From Aeriscardovia aeriphila (GTDB lineage: Bacteria > Actinomycetota > Actinomycetes > Actinomycetales > Bifidobacteriaceae), in assembly GCF_002259595.1 (NCBI RefSeq), contig NZ_MWWU01000002.1, forward strand, positions 975,305 through 1,039,304: a stretch of 64,000 nucleotides of DNA, written 5' to 3'. Positions 17,730 to 25,813 of the stretch are shown here, one piece after another. The stretch's first letter is position 1, and each line of letters opens with the position of its first letter. The notes below the pieces were generated by a model. That model worked only from the letters and a program-made list of their open reading frames with translations, had not been told where the DNA came from and searched no databases. The translations under genes were made by a program, and so were the position numbers.

Positions 17730-18106
17730 ATCTCCTCTGATGCCGTGAAGCAGACGGGGGCATGACAAACGCTGCTGATCAACGATTCTAGTATTCTCTA
17801 GCTTTTGTTTATTTCTCAGCGATTAAATAAATAAACAGCATAATTTCAATGTTTTGCAGAAAATCTATTGAACAATCGTTCTACCAATTTAAATAAACTT
17901 TCTGTGACTAGCATCACAAGAAAACTGGGAAGAGGGGAGTAGAAAAAAATGAAAGCCTCGCAACAGTGCGAGGCTGAGAAAATCATCGACGCAAACGATG
18001 AGGTAACAGGCAACAACCCCCAATTATTGGAATGACAATTATACTATGAAAGTAGAAAGCATGTAAAAACTTCAACTACTGGCAACTAAAGAAAGGAGGA
18101 AATAGC
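17730..18106. other. AT-rich cargo leader with divergent regulatory signals
   Basis: No protein gene is seen. The segment is visibly more AT-rich than the flanking ICE DNA, consistent with foreign origin. It holds the small-RNA candidate on the minus strand and the AAAGGAGG ribosome-binding site of the methyltransferase. Confidence 0.5.
17943..18031 (-). ncRNA. Candidate small RNA (about 89 nt) divergent from the methyltransferase
   Basis: On the minus strand there is a good promoter: -35 TTTACA (18062-18067), an 18-base spacer, -10 TATAAT (18038-18043). About 70 bases on is a textbook terminator: a 9-bp perfect stem AGCCTCGCA/TGCGAGGCT (17954-17975) and then a T-rich run that includes seven consecutive T. 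A second small stem, CATCG/CGATG, lies between. No reading frame fills the transcript. Promoter and terminator are seen directly; expression and role are inferred. Confidence 0.55.
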
Positions 18107-18949
18107 TTGAAGAAGAATAAACTTGCCAAGCCTATCCTGAAGTGGGTAGGCGGTAAAAGACAATTACTTGATGAAATAGAGCAAAGGCTACCAAAGGACA
18201 TTAGCTATTATGTTGAGCCTTTTGTCGGTGGCGGTGCAGTTCTCTTTGATAAACAGCCACAACATGCGCGAATCAACGATTACAACAAAGAGCTCATCAA
18301 TGTTTATATGGTTGTCAGAGACAACCCAGACGAGCTCATTACAGAATTGGCTGTGCATGAAGAGAAGAATGAACAGCTGGGCAGTGAATGGTTCTACCAT
18401 GTTCGAGGGCTTGATAGAGAACCAGGGTTTGACAAACTATCGAGTGTTGAAAAAGCTGCAAGAATTATTTACTTGAACAAGACTTGTTTTAATGGACTTT
18501 TCAGAGTGAATTCTGCTGGTCAACTCAATGTTCCTTATGGAAGGTACAAACACCCTAATATTGTCAACAAAGTTGGCATCAGAGCATTGCATCAATACTT
18601 CACTGAAGCAGATATTGATATGCGCCAAGGAGATTTCGCTGAATCCCTCAAAGATCTGCCAAAGGGCGCCTTCGTCTACTTAGACCCACCATATATGCCT
18701 ATTACTGCAACCTCTGCATTTACTGGCTACACGCAAGACGGTTTCGGATACGACGAGCAAGTACGCTTACGAGATGAATGTATTAAGCTGCGTGAGCAGG
18801 GCATACATTTCTTGCAGTCAAATAGTGACTGTGAAGAGATTCACAAGCTATATAAGGATTTCACAATAGAAATAGTAACGGCAAAGCGTTCTATCAATTC
18901 ACGTGGTGATAGAAGAGGAGCTGTGACGGAGGTATTGATTAGTGGCTGA
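18107..18949 (+). CDS. DNA N6-adenine methyltransferase (Dam/D12 class) of a type II R-M system
   Basis: Methylates adenine in the recognition site and so protects host DNA from the adjacent nuclease. The 280 residues carry the D12-class order of motifs: KWVGGKRQL near the N-terminus, the S-adenosylmethionine site EPFVGGGAVLF (about 37-47) and the catalytic LDPPYMP (about 192). The start is a TTG at 18107, chosen for a very strong AAAGGAGG 7 bases upstream. Its stop overlaps the nuclease start by 8 bases. It sits between 72-bp direct repeats and has different base use from the ICE genes, so it is cargo. The target sequence is not deducible by eye. Confidence 0.9.
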   Translation: MKKNKLAKPILKWVGGKRQLLDEIEQRLPKDISYYVEPFVGGGAVLFDKQPQHARINDYNKELINVYMVVRDNPDELITELAVHEEKNEQLGSEWFYHVRGLDREPGFDKLSSVEKAARIIYLNKTCFNGLFRVNSAGQLNVPYGRYKHPNIVNKVGIRALHQYFTEADIDMRQGDFAESLKDLPKGAFVYLDPPYMPITATSAFTGYTQDGFGYDEQVRLRDECIKLREQGIHFLQSNSDCEEIHKLYKDFTIEIVTAKRSINSRGDRRGAVTEVLISG

Positions 18950-20258
18950 TTCCATGGGTAAATTGGACAAAGCTTGGAAGGAGATATTAGCACAGTATCC
19001 CATTGAGGAAAATACTCGTCAAGGTGGGGTATATGAAATCCAAGCAAACGAAATTAAAGCTTTCAGAGAACCCCGATTGATGACAAAGTTTGATACTTCA
19101 GAATCAGTTGCTAATCCTCTCAAAGAGCTTGGATTGAATGTACTGCCAGTTTCTCGACATTCCTATGTACTAGGAAAGTTTAATTTGTATGAGAAGTTTC
19201 CAGATGTTACGAAGTTGAAACCGACGCCCATAACCTTACCCGATTACGAAACCTTACGATTAGAAAATATCACAAGCGAATCGAATGCGATAAATGCGCT
19301 TCTCGCAACGCATACTTTGGAGAATTTTCTTAATGAAGAAGAGCAAGGCCTATTGGAGACTTTCAATGGTCGAATGGGAACTGGTGATTTTTCGTTTGAC
19401 GTTGATCTATTAGATGGTACAACAAAGAAGACCATCAATGTTAGCAAGGCGCAACTTGAAATTGATGGTGGTTTTGAATCACAGCAGTCTGTATGCATTA
19501 TGGAAGCCAAGAATATTCGTCATGATGACTTTAATGTACGACAGCTTTATTTCCCGTATAGAAAATACCTTGCTATAGTTCAGAAACCTATTAGATTAGT
19601 ATTTTCCCAGTACACAAACCTGACTTATTATTTGTATGAGTACGAGTTTACTGAGCCAACTTCTTTCTCTTCAATTAAATTACGAAACAAACAAGCCTAT
19701 ACGTTTGAAGATTGCCAGATTTCAGAGAAAGATATTGTCGATGTATGGAAGAACACGCCTGTGATAACTGATGATAATCAGGATAAACAGGTGGATAAGA
19801 AAATTCCGTTTATTCAAGCGGATAGACTTGATAGAGTAATATCGCTTGCGGAATGCTTAAGCTCTGCTGAAGATAATACGTTGACTACAGAGCAGCTTAC
19901 CGAGCATATGGGCTTGGTAACACGACAAGCTGCATATTACCCAGCTGCGGGTGAATATTTAGGACTGTTTCAACGTTCGCGGAATGCAACAAGTCTGACA
20001 AATACAGCGCGCAAAATACTGAACATGCATTATAGAGAGCGCCAGTTAGCTTACACCAGACTGATATTGCAACATCAAATCTTTCATGATTTATTCGGTA
20101 TCGTTGTGAATAGTGGTGTATTTCCTGATAAAGCATACGTTGAAAAAGAAATGTTGCGACTAAATGTCTGCAATGAAGGCTCAACAGTGCATCGTAGAGC
20201 AACAAGTGTTTTGGCGTGGCTATCTTGGATTTTTGCACTCGTAGACGATGAAATCTAG
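18942..20258 (+). CDS. Putative type II restriction endonuclease
   Basis: The partner of the methyltransferase, translated from an overlapping GTG at 18942 or from an ATG at 18954. The 438-residue protein has a candidate PD-(D/E)xK nuclease core around residues 171-190, with the acidic EIDGG and then CIMEAKN, fitting D-x(n)-E-x-K. The C-terminal third is helical and may carry DNA recognition. No close family name is recognised; the call rests on the methyltransferase neighbour, the overlap and the nuclease-like motif. Confidence 0.75.
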   Translation: MADSMGKLDKAWKEILAQYPIEENTRQGGVYEIQANEIKAFREPRLMTKFDTSESVANPLKELGLNVLPVSRHSYVLGKFNLYEKFPDVTKLKPTPITLPDYETLRLENITSESNAINALLATHTLENFLNEEEQGLLETFNGRMGTGDFSFDVDLLDGTTKKTINVSKAQLEIDGGFESQQSVCIMEAKNIRHDDFNVRQLYFPYRKYLAIVQKPIRLVFSQYTNLTYYLYEYEFTEPTSFSSIKLRNKQAYTFEDCQISEKDIVDVWKNTPVITDDNQDKQVDKKIPFIQADRLDRVISLAECLSSAEDNTLTTEQLTEHMGLVTRQAAYYPAAGEYLGLFQRSRNATSLTNTARKILNMHYRERQLAYTRLILQHQIFHDLFGIVVNSGVFPDKAYVEKEMLRLNVCNEGSTVHRRATSVLAWLSWIFALVDDEI

Positions 20259-20335
20259 TTCCTTTCCTGTGATTGTAAAACACTTCCATCCCTGGTCATT
20301 GTGAGGGCGAGGGGCTTTTCTATTGCCGCTAGTCC

Positions 20336-20695
20336 TCATCGTCCCTCAATAAACTTGATAACTGATTCCCAGTCTTTATCAGAAAAATCCTTTTGCTGAG
20401 CCCTTCTCACTGCAACTCGCGCATTAGAAGTATTCATAATATAGCCAGAAATATCTGCCGAAACGTGATTATCACGAGTTCGTGCCGCAGCATCAAAGAG
20501 AAAATCCTTCTCTTGAGAGCTCAAATCAAGTATGTTGGCGATCTCATCAAGCTTGTTTTCTGGAGCAGCACGCCTCCCCTTCTCAATATCGCCCAAGTAG
20601 GGAGCTGTGATATCTAGACGAGATGCAAACTCTCGCATCGTCAAACCTTTCTCCTTGCGCTTATTCGCAAGAAAAGTACCAAAGTCCTGTTCCAT
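20336..20695 (-). CDS. XRE-family transcriptional regulator of the R-M module
   Basis: A 119-residue protein with a clear N-terminal HTH (FGTFLANKRKEKGLTMREFA, then APYLGDIEKGRR) and a C-terminal extension. It is convergent with the nuclease and inside the 72-bp repeat borders, so it belongs to the cargo. Such C-like proteins commonly set the timing of nuclease expression; here the opposite orientation makes this less certain. AAAGGAG precedes the ATG. Confidence 0.75.
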   Translation of the reverse strand: MEQDFGTFLANKRKEKGLTMREFASRLDITAPYLGDIEKGRRAAPENKLDEIANILDLSSQEKDFLFDAAARTRDNHVSADISGYIMNTSNARVAVRRAQQKDFSDKDWESVIKFIEGR

Positions 20696-20829
20696 TTCCG
20701 TTCTCCTTTTCGTTCTAGTGATAGCTTATCAGCTAACGTGGAAAGGGCAAAATCTGTTCAGAGCAAAACACAGCAATTATTTCTGCGGCTCTTCTCACTT
20801 CTGTCGAGTGATGCAGAAGATCTTCTCGT

Positions 20830-20901
20830 CCCAAGACCTGCCAGGCCATGAACCAGAACAGCACAGAGGATTGAACCGTTAATGCGGCAACAAAAACACA
20901 A
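20830..20901. repeat. 72-bp direct repeat, right border of the restriction-modification cargo
   Basis: Copy of 17585-17656 with one mismatch. Here it is an orphan: it carries the last codons and stop of the exonuclease gene without the gene, and then continues directly into the complete leader of the next ICE gene. This shows that the R-M module was inserted between the exonuclease gene and the gene at 20943. Confidence 0.9.
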
Positions 20902-20942
20902 ACAACAACAACCAACAGAAAAACCAACAGAAAGGAAAAACA
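20884..20942 (+). repeat. Shared ICE gene leader, copy 1
   Basis: An A/C-rich leader beginning GCGGCAACAAAAACACAAAC and ending CCAACAGAAAGGAAAAACA directly before the ATG, supplying the ribosome-binding site AGAAAGGA. Closely similar leaders precede the genes at 24423, 27080 and (3' part only) 40454; the 5' part alone follows the exonuclease gene at 17638. Confidence 0.8.
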
Positions 20943-21509
20943 ATGGAAAACTTCCAAGTAACCGACAAAATCTGGGATGAGGTTCAGCCTCTCACCGTCA
21001 GCCAGTCAACAGAACTGGAAGCCTTGGATAATCTCTTCGAGAAGATTGCTCAACGCTCCATCGATGAAGACTGGCAAGAGCCAGACACACCAGAGAATCT
21101 CGAAGAAAAGAAGGCTGAACTCTCCGAAGAAGCTGAATATGTGAACTTCATCCCCGTCAACAGTCTCTTGGGGGAAGCTATCTGCAAGTTCAATAGTGTT
21201 GATAATACAAGCCTTGACGAGGTGAACAGGCTTGCTCAGGCAATGAATTTCAACACTGTTGTGGTGGATATGCGAGAACTCGGTATGGCTACCAATACCG
21301 ACGTACCGCAGTACGCTTTCGCATACGCCAGTACATACCCTTATCCAACTGAGGATGAACGCCCAAGCCTCATCGCAGGCCACTACGGACAAGATGAACA
21401 GCTGGAAAAGCAGTTCCTCAATTTCTGCAATGGTGGTGACAACCTCGCGCAAATTCAAGAGCGCGAGAACAGGGAACAAACCCATGACGATCCAGGAATG
21501 AGCCGTTAA
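20943..21509 (+). CDS. Hypothetical ICE protein, acidic, 188 residues
   Basis: No known domain recognised. The protein is acidic; the N-terminal half is helical (for example DNLFEKIAQRSIDEDW) and the C-terminal half may be an alpha/beta fold (FNTVVVDMRELG, YAFAYASTYPYP). It ends in DDPGMSR, in keeping with the NR/SR endings of this gene set. It is translated from the shared A/C-rich leader and was the original neighbour of the exonuclease gene before the R-M insertion. Position in the early transfer region suggests a role during establishment, but that is inference. Confidence 0.65.
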   Translation: MENFQVTDKIWDEVQPLTVSQSTELEALDNLFEKIAQRSIDEDWQEPDTPENLEEKKAELSEEAEYVNFIPVNSLLGEAICKFNSVDNTSLDEVNRLAQAMNFNTVVVDMRELGMATNTDVPQYAFAYASTYPYPTEDERPSLIAGHYGQDEQLEKQFLNFCNGGDNLAQIQERENREQTHDDPGMSR

Positions 21510-21543
21510 AAACTCAACACGTAAATAGTCAATCACACCTACA

Positions 21544-21574
21544 AGTAATGTCCCCAAACCCTGGGGACATTACT
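21544..21574. terminator. Perfect 13-bp hairpin
   Basis: Arms AGTAATGTCCCCA / TGGGGACATTACT with a 5-base loop, 35 bases after the previous stop. No T-run follows, so it may be an attenuator, an mRNA-stabilising stem or an operator rather than a standard terminator. Confidence 0.5.
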
Positions 21575-21598
21575 GTCTCACAACAAATAAGGGAAAAT

Positions 21599-21712
21599 AT
21601 GACAACACAAACACCACAGCCAGAACTTGACAAGCTCGACAAAGCTAAAAAGCTTATGGAAAAGCGCAAGCAAGCCCTCGAAACTACTTACCCTCGTCAC
21701 TTATTTGACTAA
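21599..21712 (+). pseudogene. 5' fragment of an ICE gene cut by the ParB-Dam cargo
   Basis: Begins with a good start (AAGGGAAAAT then ATG) and reads MTTQTPQPELDKLDKAKK, then LMEKRKQALETTYPRHLFD and stop, 37 residues. The frame runs into the 3' end of the convergent Dam gene, and the last codons are probably cargo sequence. A matching orphan 3' end is at 24300-24359. The idea of one split gene is inferred from the intact start here, the orphan end there and the shared leader that follows it. Confidence 0.5.
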
Positions 21713-22637
21713 GAGTCACGTTGGCATATGATTGCATGGTCATCTTTCTCGATGCAAACATATATTCAGAATAGTAGCCTCTTTTATTCGCTGAATAAGC
21801 TATCTGATATTCATATTGTTTAACGTTCTTATCGGAATACAACCTGCATATTTGAGGCGCTTTGTCATAAGTGAGTATCCAGTTCCAATCCGGCTCAGCG
21901 ACGAGGCGCTTCGCAACCAGAGAGTGGATGGTTTCGGTTGCATATGAATTATAAAGATTCCGTCCCTGCACATAGTAAGGAGGATCCGCAAATATGAGAC
22001 TGTTCTTCATATCGCAGAATTTGCCATCAGAAAGCAATTTGAAGAAATGGCTGGCCTCTAGGTTGCTAACAGTGATTCTCTCTTTTTCCGCTGCTATTCG
22101 CTCTATCCTCTTTTTGAGTGTGCTTTTGTTAAATCGAGAAGAAATGTTGTATTTCCCGTCTTGGGCGGCACCTCCTATCGGCCCACCTTTGATGACGCCA
22201 CTTACGTTCATGCGATTAAGCATGAAGAAGTCGAATCCTTTCCGTCGAATATCCGAATAATGGTTGAAATCGTATCTTTTCCTGATAGCCTTCCAGTATT
22301 CCGAGTACTTCGAAGATTGAGCCGTGGGCTTTTCATCCGAATAGTCAAAGGGGACGCGGTCGATTTCACGTAGCAGATATTCGGGTTCGTTGACAAGAGA
22401 ATACCAAAACGAATATACGCCGTCATCAAGGTCGTTGATAATAACTGCATCTACACGACCCGACAACAAAAGATTGATAGCAACGCCTGCTCCGCCTGCA
22501 AAAGGCTCGATATAGGTTCCGGTTATATGGTTAGTCTCCAACACGTTTGCCACGAAACGTGTGATTTTACCTTTCCCGCCGGGGTATCGCAACGGGGTAT
22601 TGGAACCGTTTGTCAGCTTACTTTGCGCCATAAACAT
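21684..22637 (-). CDS. DNA adenine methyltransferase (Dam/D12 class), second cargo
   Basis: A 317-residue methylase with N-terminal PLRYPGGKGKI, S-adenosylmethionine site EPFAGGAGVAINLL and catalytic FADPPYYVQG. It follows the ParB-domain gene on the same strand after 42 bases, so the two are probably co-transcribed. No restriction nuclease is beside it, unlike the first cargo. It may be a solitary methylase marking DNA for the ParB-like partner, or half of an unrecognised defence module. Base and codon use look different from the surrounding ICE genes. Confidence 0.88.
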   Translation of the reverse strand: MFMAQSKLTNGSNTPLRYPGGKGKITRFVANVLETNHITGTYIEPFAGGAGVAINLLLSGRVDAVIINDLDDGVYSFWYSLVNEPEYLLREIDRVPFDYSDEKPTAQSSKYSEYWKAIRKRYDFNHYSDIRRKGFDFFMLNRMNVSGVIKGGPIGGAAQDGKYNISSRFNKSTLKKRIERIAAEKERITVSNLEASHFFKLLSDGKFCDMKNSLIFADPPYYVQGRNLYNSYATETIHSLVAKRLVAEPDWNWILTYDKAPQICRLYSDKNVKQYEYQIAYSANKRGYYSEYMFASRKMTMQSYANVTLSQISDEGK

Positions 22638-22679
22638 GAATGATATTAGAAGATTCCCATTTTGGCCAGTTCGTTCGAG

Positions 22680-24080
22680 TCATACACCCTGTTTTTTGAA
22701 CTGCACATATTGCTGACAGAGCATAGCAAACAATACCGCATCATTCGACAGCCTCATGATGGTATCTATGTCGTAATCCTTCATAGACTTGTGCGACCCA
22801 AGCGATGAGTATTCAACGGACTCGCCGAAATCGGTATTTTCGATTACATTATGAGCCTCTTGGTAGGTGTCGAATACAATCCTCCCGGCCTGCAGATAGT
22901 CTTGGAATTTGTTGTTTTTAAACAGGCTATGGACATATGAGACGTTCTCTTTATGCTTTGCGCTGACCCCTTTGTTGGGAAGATCAATCTCATTGCAGGA
23001 TTTGTCCAATGCAAGAAGGGACAGTTCGAAGATCACACGTATCGCCGGCGCAATCAAGAATGCTTTCGCCCATCTTTTGGTGCTGTCGTCCTCCAGTACT
23101 CCATATGCGTTCAAAGCGGCAAGCATAAAGTTCGTGTCTTCGAATTCCGGCGCGTCGGTCATCCATTCCGGATTGTTGTACATCGCACCAAGGTGCCGGT
23201 CTCGATTTGTGGCGAACTTGCTGGCGAAATCATGATTGAGGCGTTTCGCGGCAAGTCTTGGCGACCTGACCGTTCCTTGTCCTTTTTCCTGAAGAGGAAT
23301 GATTATGTCCTGCTTGATGACATCGTTATTGAGGCGTGAAATAAGGGTGCCGTTCTCTTGACAATATCCCTTAACCTCATCAGCCAGTTCTTTGACTTTG
23401 TCCAGTTGCTCGGGGGTTATTATATCCGGATTCTTGATATCAAGATATTCCTTGACCGGAGCCGAGTTGAAAACCCTTCTCGTGCTGGTCGTAGCGTTCG
23501 ACCCTCCGAGATAGCTTGTCAAGGAATCTCCAAACTGATTCTCGAACGGCGTTTCAAGCTTGTCCGAAAACGTCTGCCTTCCTGAGAAGCGGGCTTTGGC
23601 CTCAGTGCTCCATGGAATCGTGCCGGCACCGTCCTGAGGGCCGTTGTGCTTTCGATTGAGGATTTCCCTCAGCTTATCCCGTTCATTGTCACCGAAAACA
23701 ACGATGTCCAGACTGCTCGGAATGTTCTGCGGATATTCCGCAACAAGGTTCTTCAATCTCTTGTAATCTCGGTCATCAAGAAGTTCACGGTAACAATCTG
23801 GGTTTTGCAGCAATTTGATTGCAGACAATCTCCTATTCGCATCGTGAATCACATACTTGTCGCCGGCCCTTGTAGCAAGGATCGGCTCAACATCGTTCTG
23901 ATAGCCATTCTCCGCTATTGACGATGCAAGATTCATCAATTGCCGCTTTGATGTCGATTGAGACTGTGCACTGAAGTTATAGATTTTATTGAGTTCATCC
24001 ATCTGGTCGATTGATGGTTCAACTCTCGGGTTCGTCTCCCAGAGACATAAATCCGATACATTGACATTTATACGTTCCAT
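22680..24080 (-). CDS. ParB/sulfiredoxin-domain protein, partner of the Dam methylase
   Basis: 466 residues. The N-terminal roughly 110 residues have a ParB-type fold signature: a start like INVNVSDLCLWETNPRV, and the nucleotide-site motif VIHDANRRLSAIKLL (about 75-89), equivalent to the GERR motif of ParB and ParB-like nucleases. The remainder is unfamiliar and largely helical. ATG with GGAGGAAC upstream. Proteins with this domain include partition CTPases, nucleases and DNA-modification regulators. The pairing with a methylase and the insertion into an ICE gene favour a defence or epigenetic role, but this is not proven. Confidence 0.72.
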   Translation of the reverse strand: MERINVNVSDLCLWETNPRVEPSIDQMDELNKIYNFSAQSQSTSKRQLMNLASSIAENGYQNDVEPILATRAGDKYVIHDANRRLSAIKLLQNPDCYRELLDDRDYKRLKNLVAEYPQNIPSSLDIVVFGDNERDKLREILNRKHNGPQDGAGTIPWSTEAKARFSGRQTFSDKLETPFENQFGDSLTSYLGGSNATTSTRRVFNSAPVKEYLDIKNPDIITPEQLDKVKELADEVKGYCQENGTLISRLNNDVIKQDIIIPLQEKGQGTVRSPRLAAKRLNHDFASKFATNRDRHLGAMYNNPEWMTDAPEFEDTNFMLAALNAYGVLEDDSTKRWAKAFLIAPAIRVIFELSLLALDKSCNEIDLPNKGVSAKHKENVSYVHSLFKNNKFQDYLQAGRIVFDTYQEAHNVIENTDFGESVEYSSLGSHKSMKDYDIDTIMRLSNDAVLFAMLCQQYVQFKKQGV

Positions 24081-24299
24081 AAATAGTTCCTCCGCTCCAC
24101 CGAAACAAACTCAATTCATCACCTTATCCTATGTCCAATGATATCCCCAGACCTCAGTGTTATCCTCTCCCCGTTATCTAATCGGCACCGCTCCAGCCGC
24201 GTCGAAGCCCTGCCTCTTCGCGTTGTGCCACCAGTCGATGAGTGCCGGCCATGCGTGCGGTGAGCAGCAGGATCAGGCAGGATATCTGTCCCAGCACTC
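24081..24299. other. Right edge of the ParB-Dam cargo, no gene seen
   Basis: Contains the promoter region of the leftward ParB-domain gene and then GC-richer sequence without a supportable gene. The junction back to ICE sequence probably lies near 24290. Confidence 0.45.
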
Positions 24300-24359
24300 A
24301 TGGCACGAGGAATCGCCCAAGGAATCCTCCACCAATTGAGAAACGAAGACAACCGTTAA
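24300..24359 (+). pseudogene. Orphan 3' end of an ICE gene
   Basis: A short frame reads MARGIAQGILHQLRNEDNR and stop, directly followed by the shared leader (GCGGCAACAAAAACAC). The NR ending and its position match the C-termini of the other genes in this set. It is probably the tail of the gene whose start is at 21599, separated from it by the ParB-Dam cargo. Confidence 0.45.
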
Positions 24360-24360
24360 T

Positions 24361-24422
24361 GCGGCAACAAAAACACAAAAAACAACAACCACAACACCAC
24401 AAACCAACAGAAAGGAAAAACA
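24361..24422 (+). repeat. Shared ICE gene leader, copy 2
   Basis: Begins GCGGCAACAAAAACACAAAA and ends CCAACAGAAAGGAAAAACA before the ATG of the next gene; the middle differs slightly in length from copies 1 and 3. Confidence 0.8.
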
Positions 24423-25811
24423 ATGGGTAGCGAAGACGAAGCAATGAGGCTCATCAGCCAAACCGGAGAAGGAGTCGTAAGAATCGGAGTGGAACTCACC
24501 CCACAACTCGTCAAACTCCTCACCTGGCTCGAAAAACACGGACTCCAATTTGCCCGCTGGGCATACGACAAGAGCGGACGAAACCAGGTCTCCCTCAAAC
24601 GACTGCGCTATATCGCCCGTGAGAGTGGAACAGGCATTGCCGCGCTGAACCTTGAAGGACTCGAACCAACTGACCCCCGAATTAATCTCCTCAGGCAAGA
24701 GTTGAAAAACACGGGAATCCGCTACTCTTTCGACCCACGTGAACCAGGACAACTCTTCATTGAAGCAAACAATGAAGTATTCGCTAAAGGAGCATTACAA
24801 CGAGTAGGAATCCTCGTGGGAATGCAAGCGCAAGAAAAACTCGACACCCCAGCTGAACGTCAAGCGCGCGACGAGGCACGAAAAGCACTCCCCACGCCAC
24901 TCACCCTGGAAGAGCGAGAGAAAGTCCCCACACACACCATTAAGGTGTACTCTCCAGCATTGGATATCAGGCAAGGATTACTCGAAGATAACCTCGCTCG
25001 AATGGGAATCCCCTATGTTTCCCACACCAACGGTGAACTCGTGAACATCAGCTTCCGAAGCAATCAAGCCGTAGCTGTGAAAGCGCTCATTGATAATCTT
25101 GCTGCAAACAAAATGGTCACTCATTTTGACCAGACGCGAGTGGTCAACTATGAGGATCTCACACAGGCTGCAATGCAATATTCTCTGCGCAATGAAATTG
25201 ATCGCAATAATATTGCCATCACAGAGCAAGATCCCGACATTTCCAGTGAACTCACAACAGTAGAAAAGAATCTGGGTGAAGCACCGGAAACTCAAGCAAT
25301 CGCAGCAGATCAAGAAAGTCAAGCGCTCGCACAGGAAGCAATCCGAAACGAACAAACCCCCGTCGCTCCTGAAGCTTCAACTAGTGTGCCAGACCAGCCT
25401 GCCGCATCTACTGTGGTAACACAGCCGACTGCACCAGCACAATCTGCAACACAACCTGCTCGCGGCATGAATACTGAACCGCTCACAGACAAGCAGAAAG
25501 AGTTCCTCTCCGACCTCGAAAAGCAAGGATATATCACCCGCAGCGAACGGGAAATGCTCACCAAGAAAGGTGATGTCACGACCTTATTAAACAAGGTGCA
25601 TGAGCAGAATCCCAACATCGGATGCAAACTGGATGCCGACTATGCGACCAAGATTAACGTGCACATGGGCGATGACGGAATGCTTCACATGGGTAAGCAA
25701 GGGTTTAAGGAGGCTTTGAAGACCGCGCAAGAGCTTCAGCAAGCGCAGAAGCCTCTCACCGTCAACGCTCCAAAGGTCAACCTTCCCGCACCTTCACCAA
25801 GGATGAAGTAA
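24423..25811 (+). CDS. PcfB/DUF3801-like conjugation protein
   Basis: 462 residues. Residues about 8-130 resemble DUF3801 (PcfB) proteins found beside coupling proteins in Gram-positive conjugative elements: a helix GEGVVRIGVELTPQLVKLL, then LKRLRYIARESGTGIAALNL and LRQELKNTGIRYSFDP. A second, weaker copy of the same alpha/beta unit seems to follow (about 175-235). After a Pro/Ala/Gln linker comes a C-terminal domain with GKQGFKEALKTAQE, also present in the 435-residue protein at 28790. It lies upstream of the VirD4 gene, as PcfB does in other elements, so a role in relaxosome-coupling protein contact is likely. Confidence 0.58.
   Translation: MGSEDEAMRLISQTGEGVVRIGVELTPQLVKLLTWLEKHGLQFARWAYDKSGRNQVSLKRLRYIARESGTGIAALNLEGLEPTDPRINLLRQELKNTGIRYSFDPREPGQLFIEANNEVFAKGALQRVGILVGMQAQEKLDTPAERQARDEARKALPTPLTLEEREKVPTHTIKVYSPALDIRQGLLEDNLARMGIPYVSHTNGELVNISFRSNQAVAVKALIDNLAANKMVTHFDQTRVVNYEDLTQAAMQYSLRNEIDRNNIAITEQDPDISSELTTVEKNLGEAPETQAIAADQESQALAQEAIRNEQTPVAPEASTSVPDQPAASTVVTQPTAPAQSATQPARGMNTEPLTDKQKEFLSDLEKQGYITRSEREMLTKKGDVTTLLNKVHEQNPNIGCKLDADYATKINVHMGDDGMLHMGKQGFKEALKTAQELQQAQKPLTVNAPKVNLPAPSPRMK
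25692..25718 (+). repeat. 27-bp repeat encoding the GKQGFKEAL tail, copy 1
   Basis: Identical at DNA level to 29990-30016 and in the same frame, within genes that are otherwise unrelated. Confidence 0.8.
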
Positions 25812-25813
25812 TC

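Noticed and set aside
20259..20335. Terminator between nuclease and XRE genes
   Set aside because: No stem of convincing length with a T-run was found in this short convergent gap.
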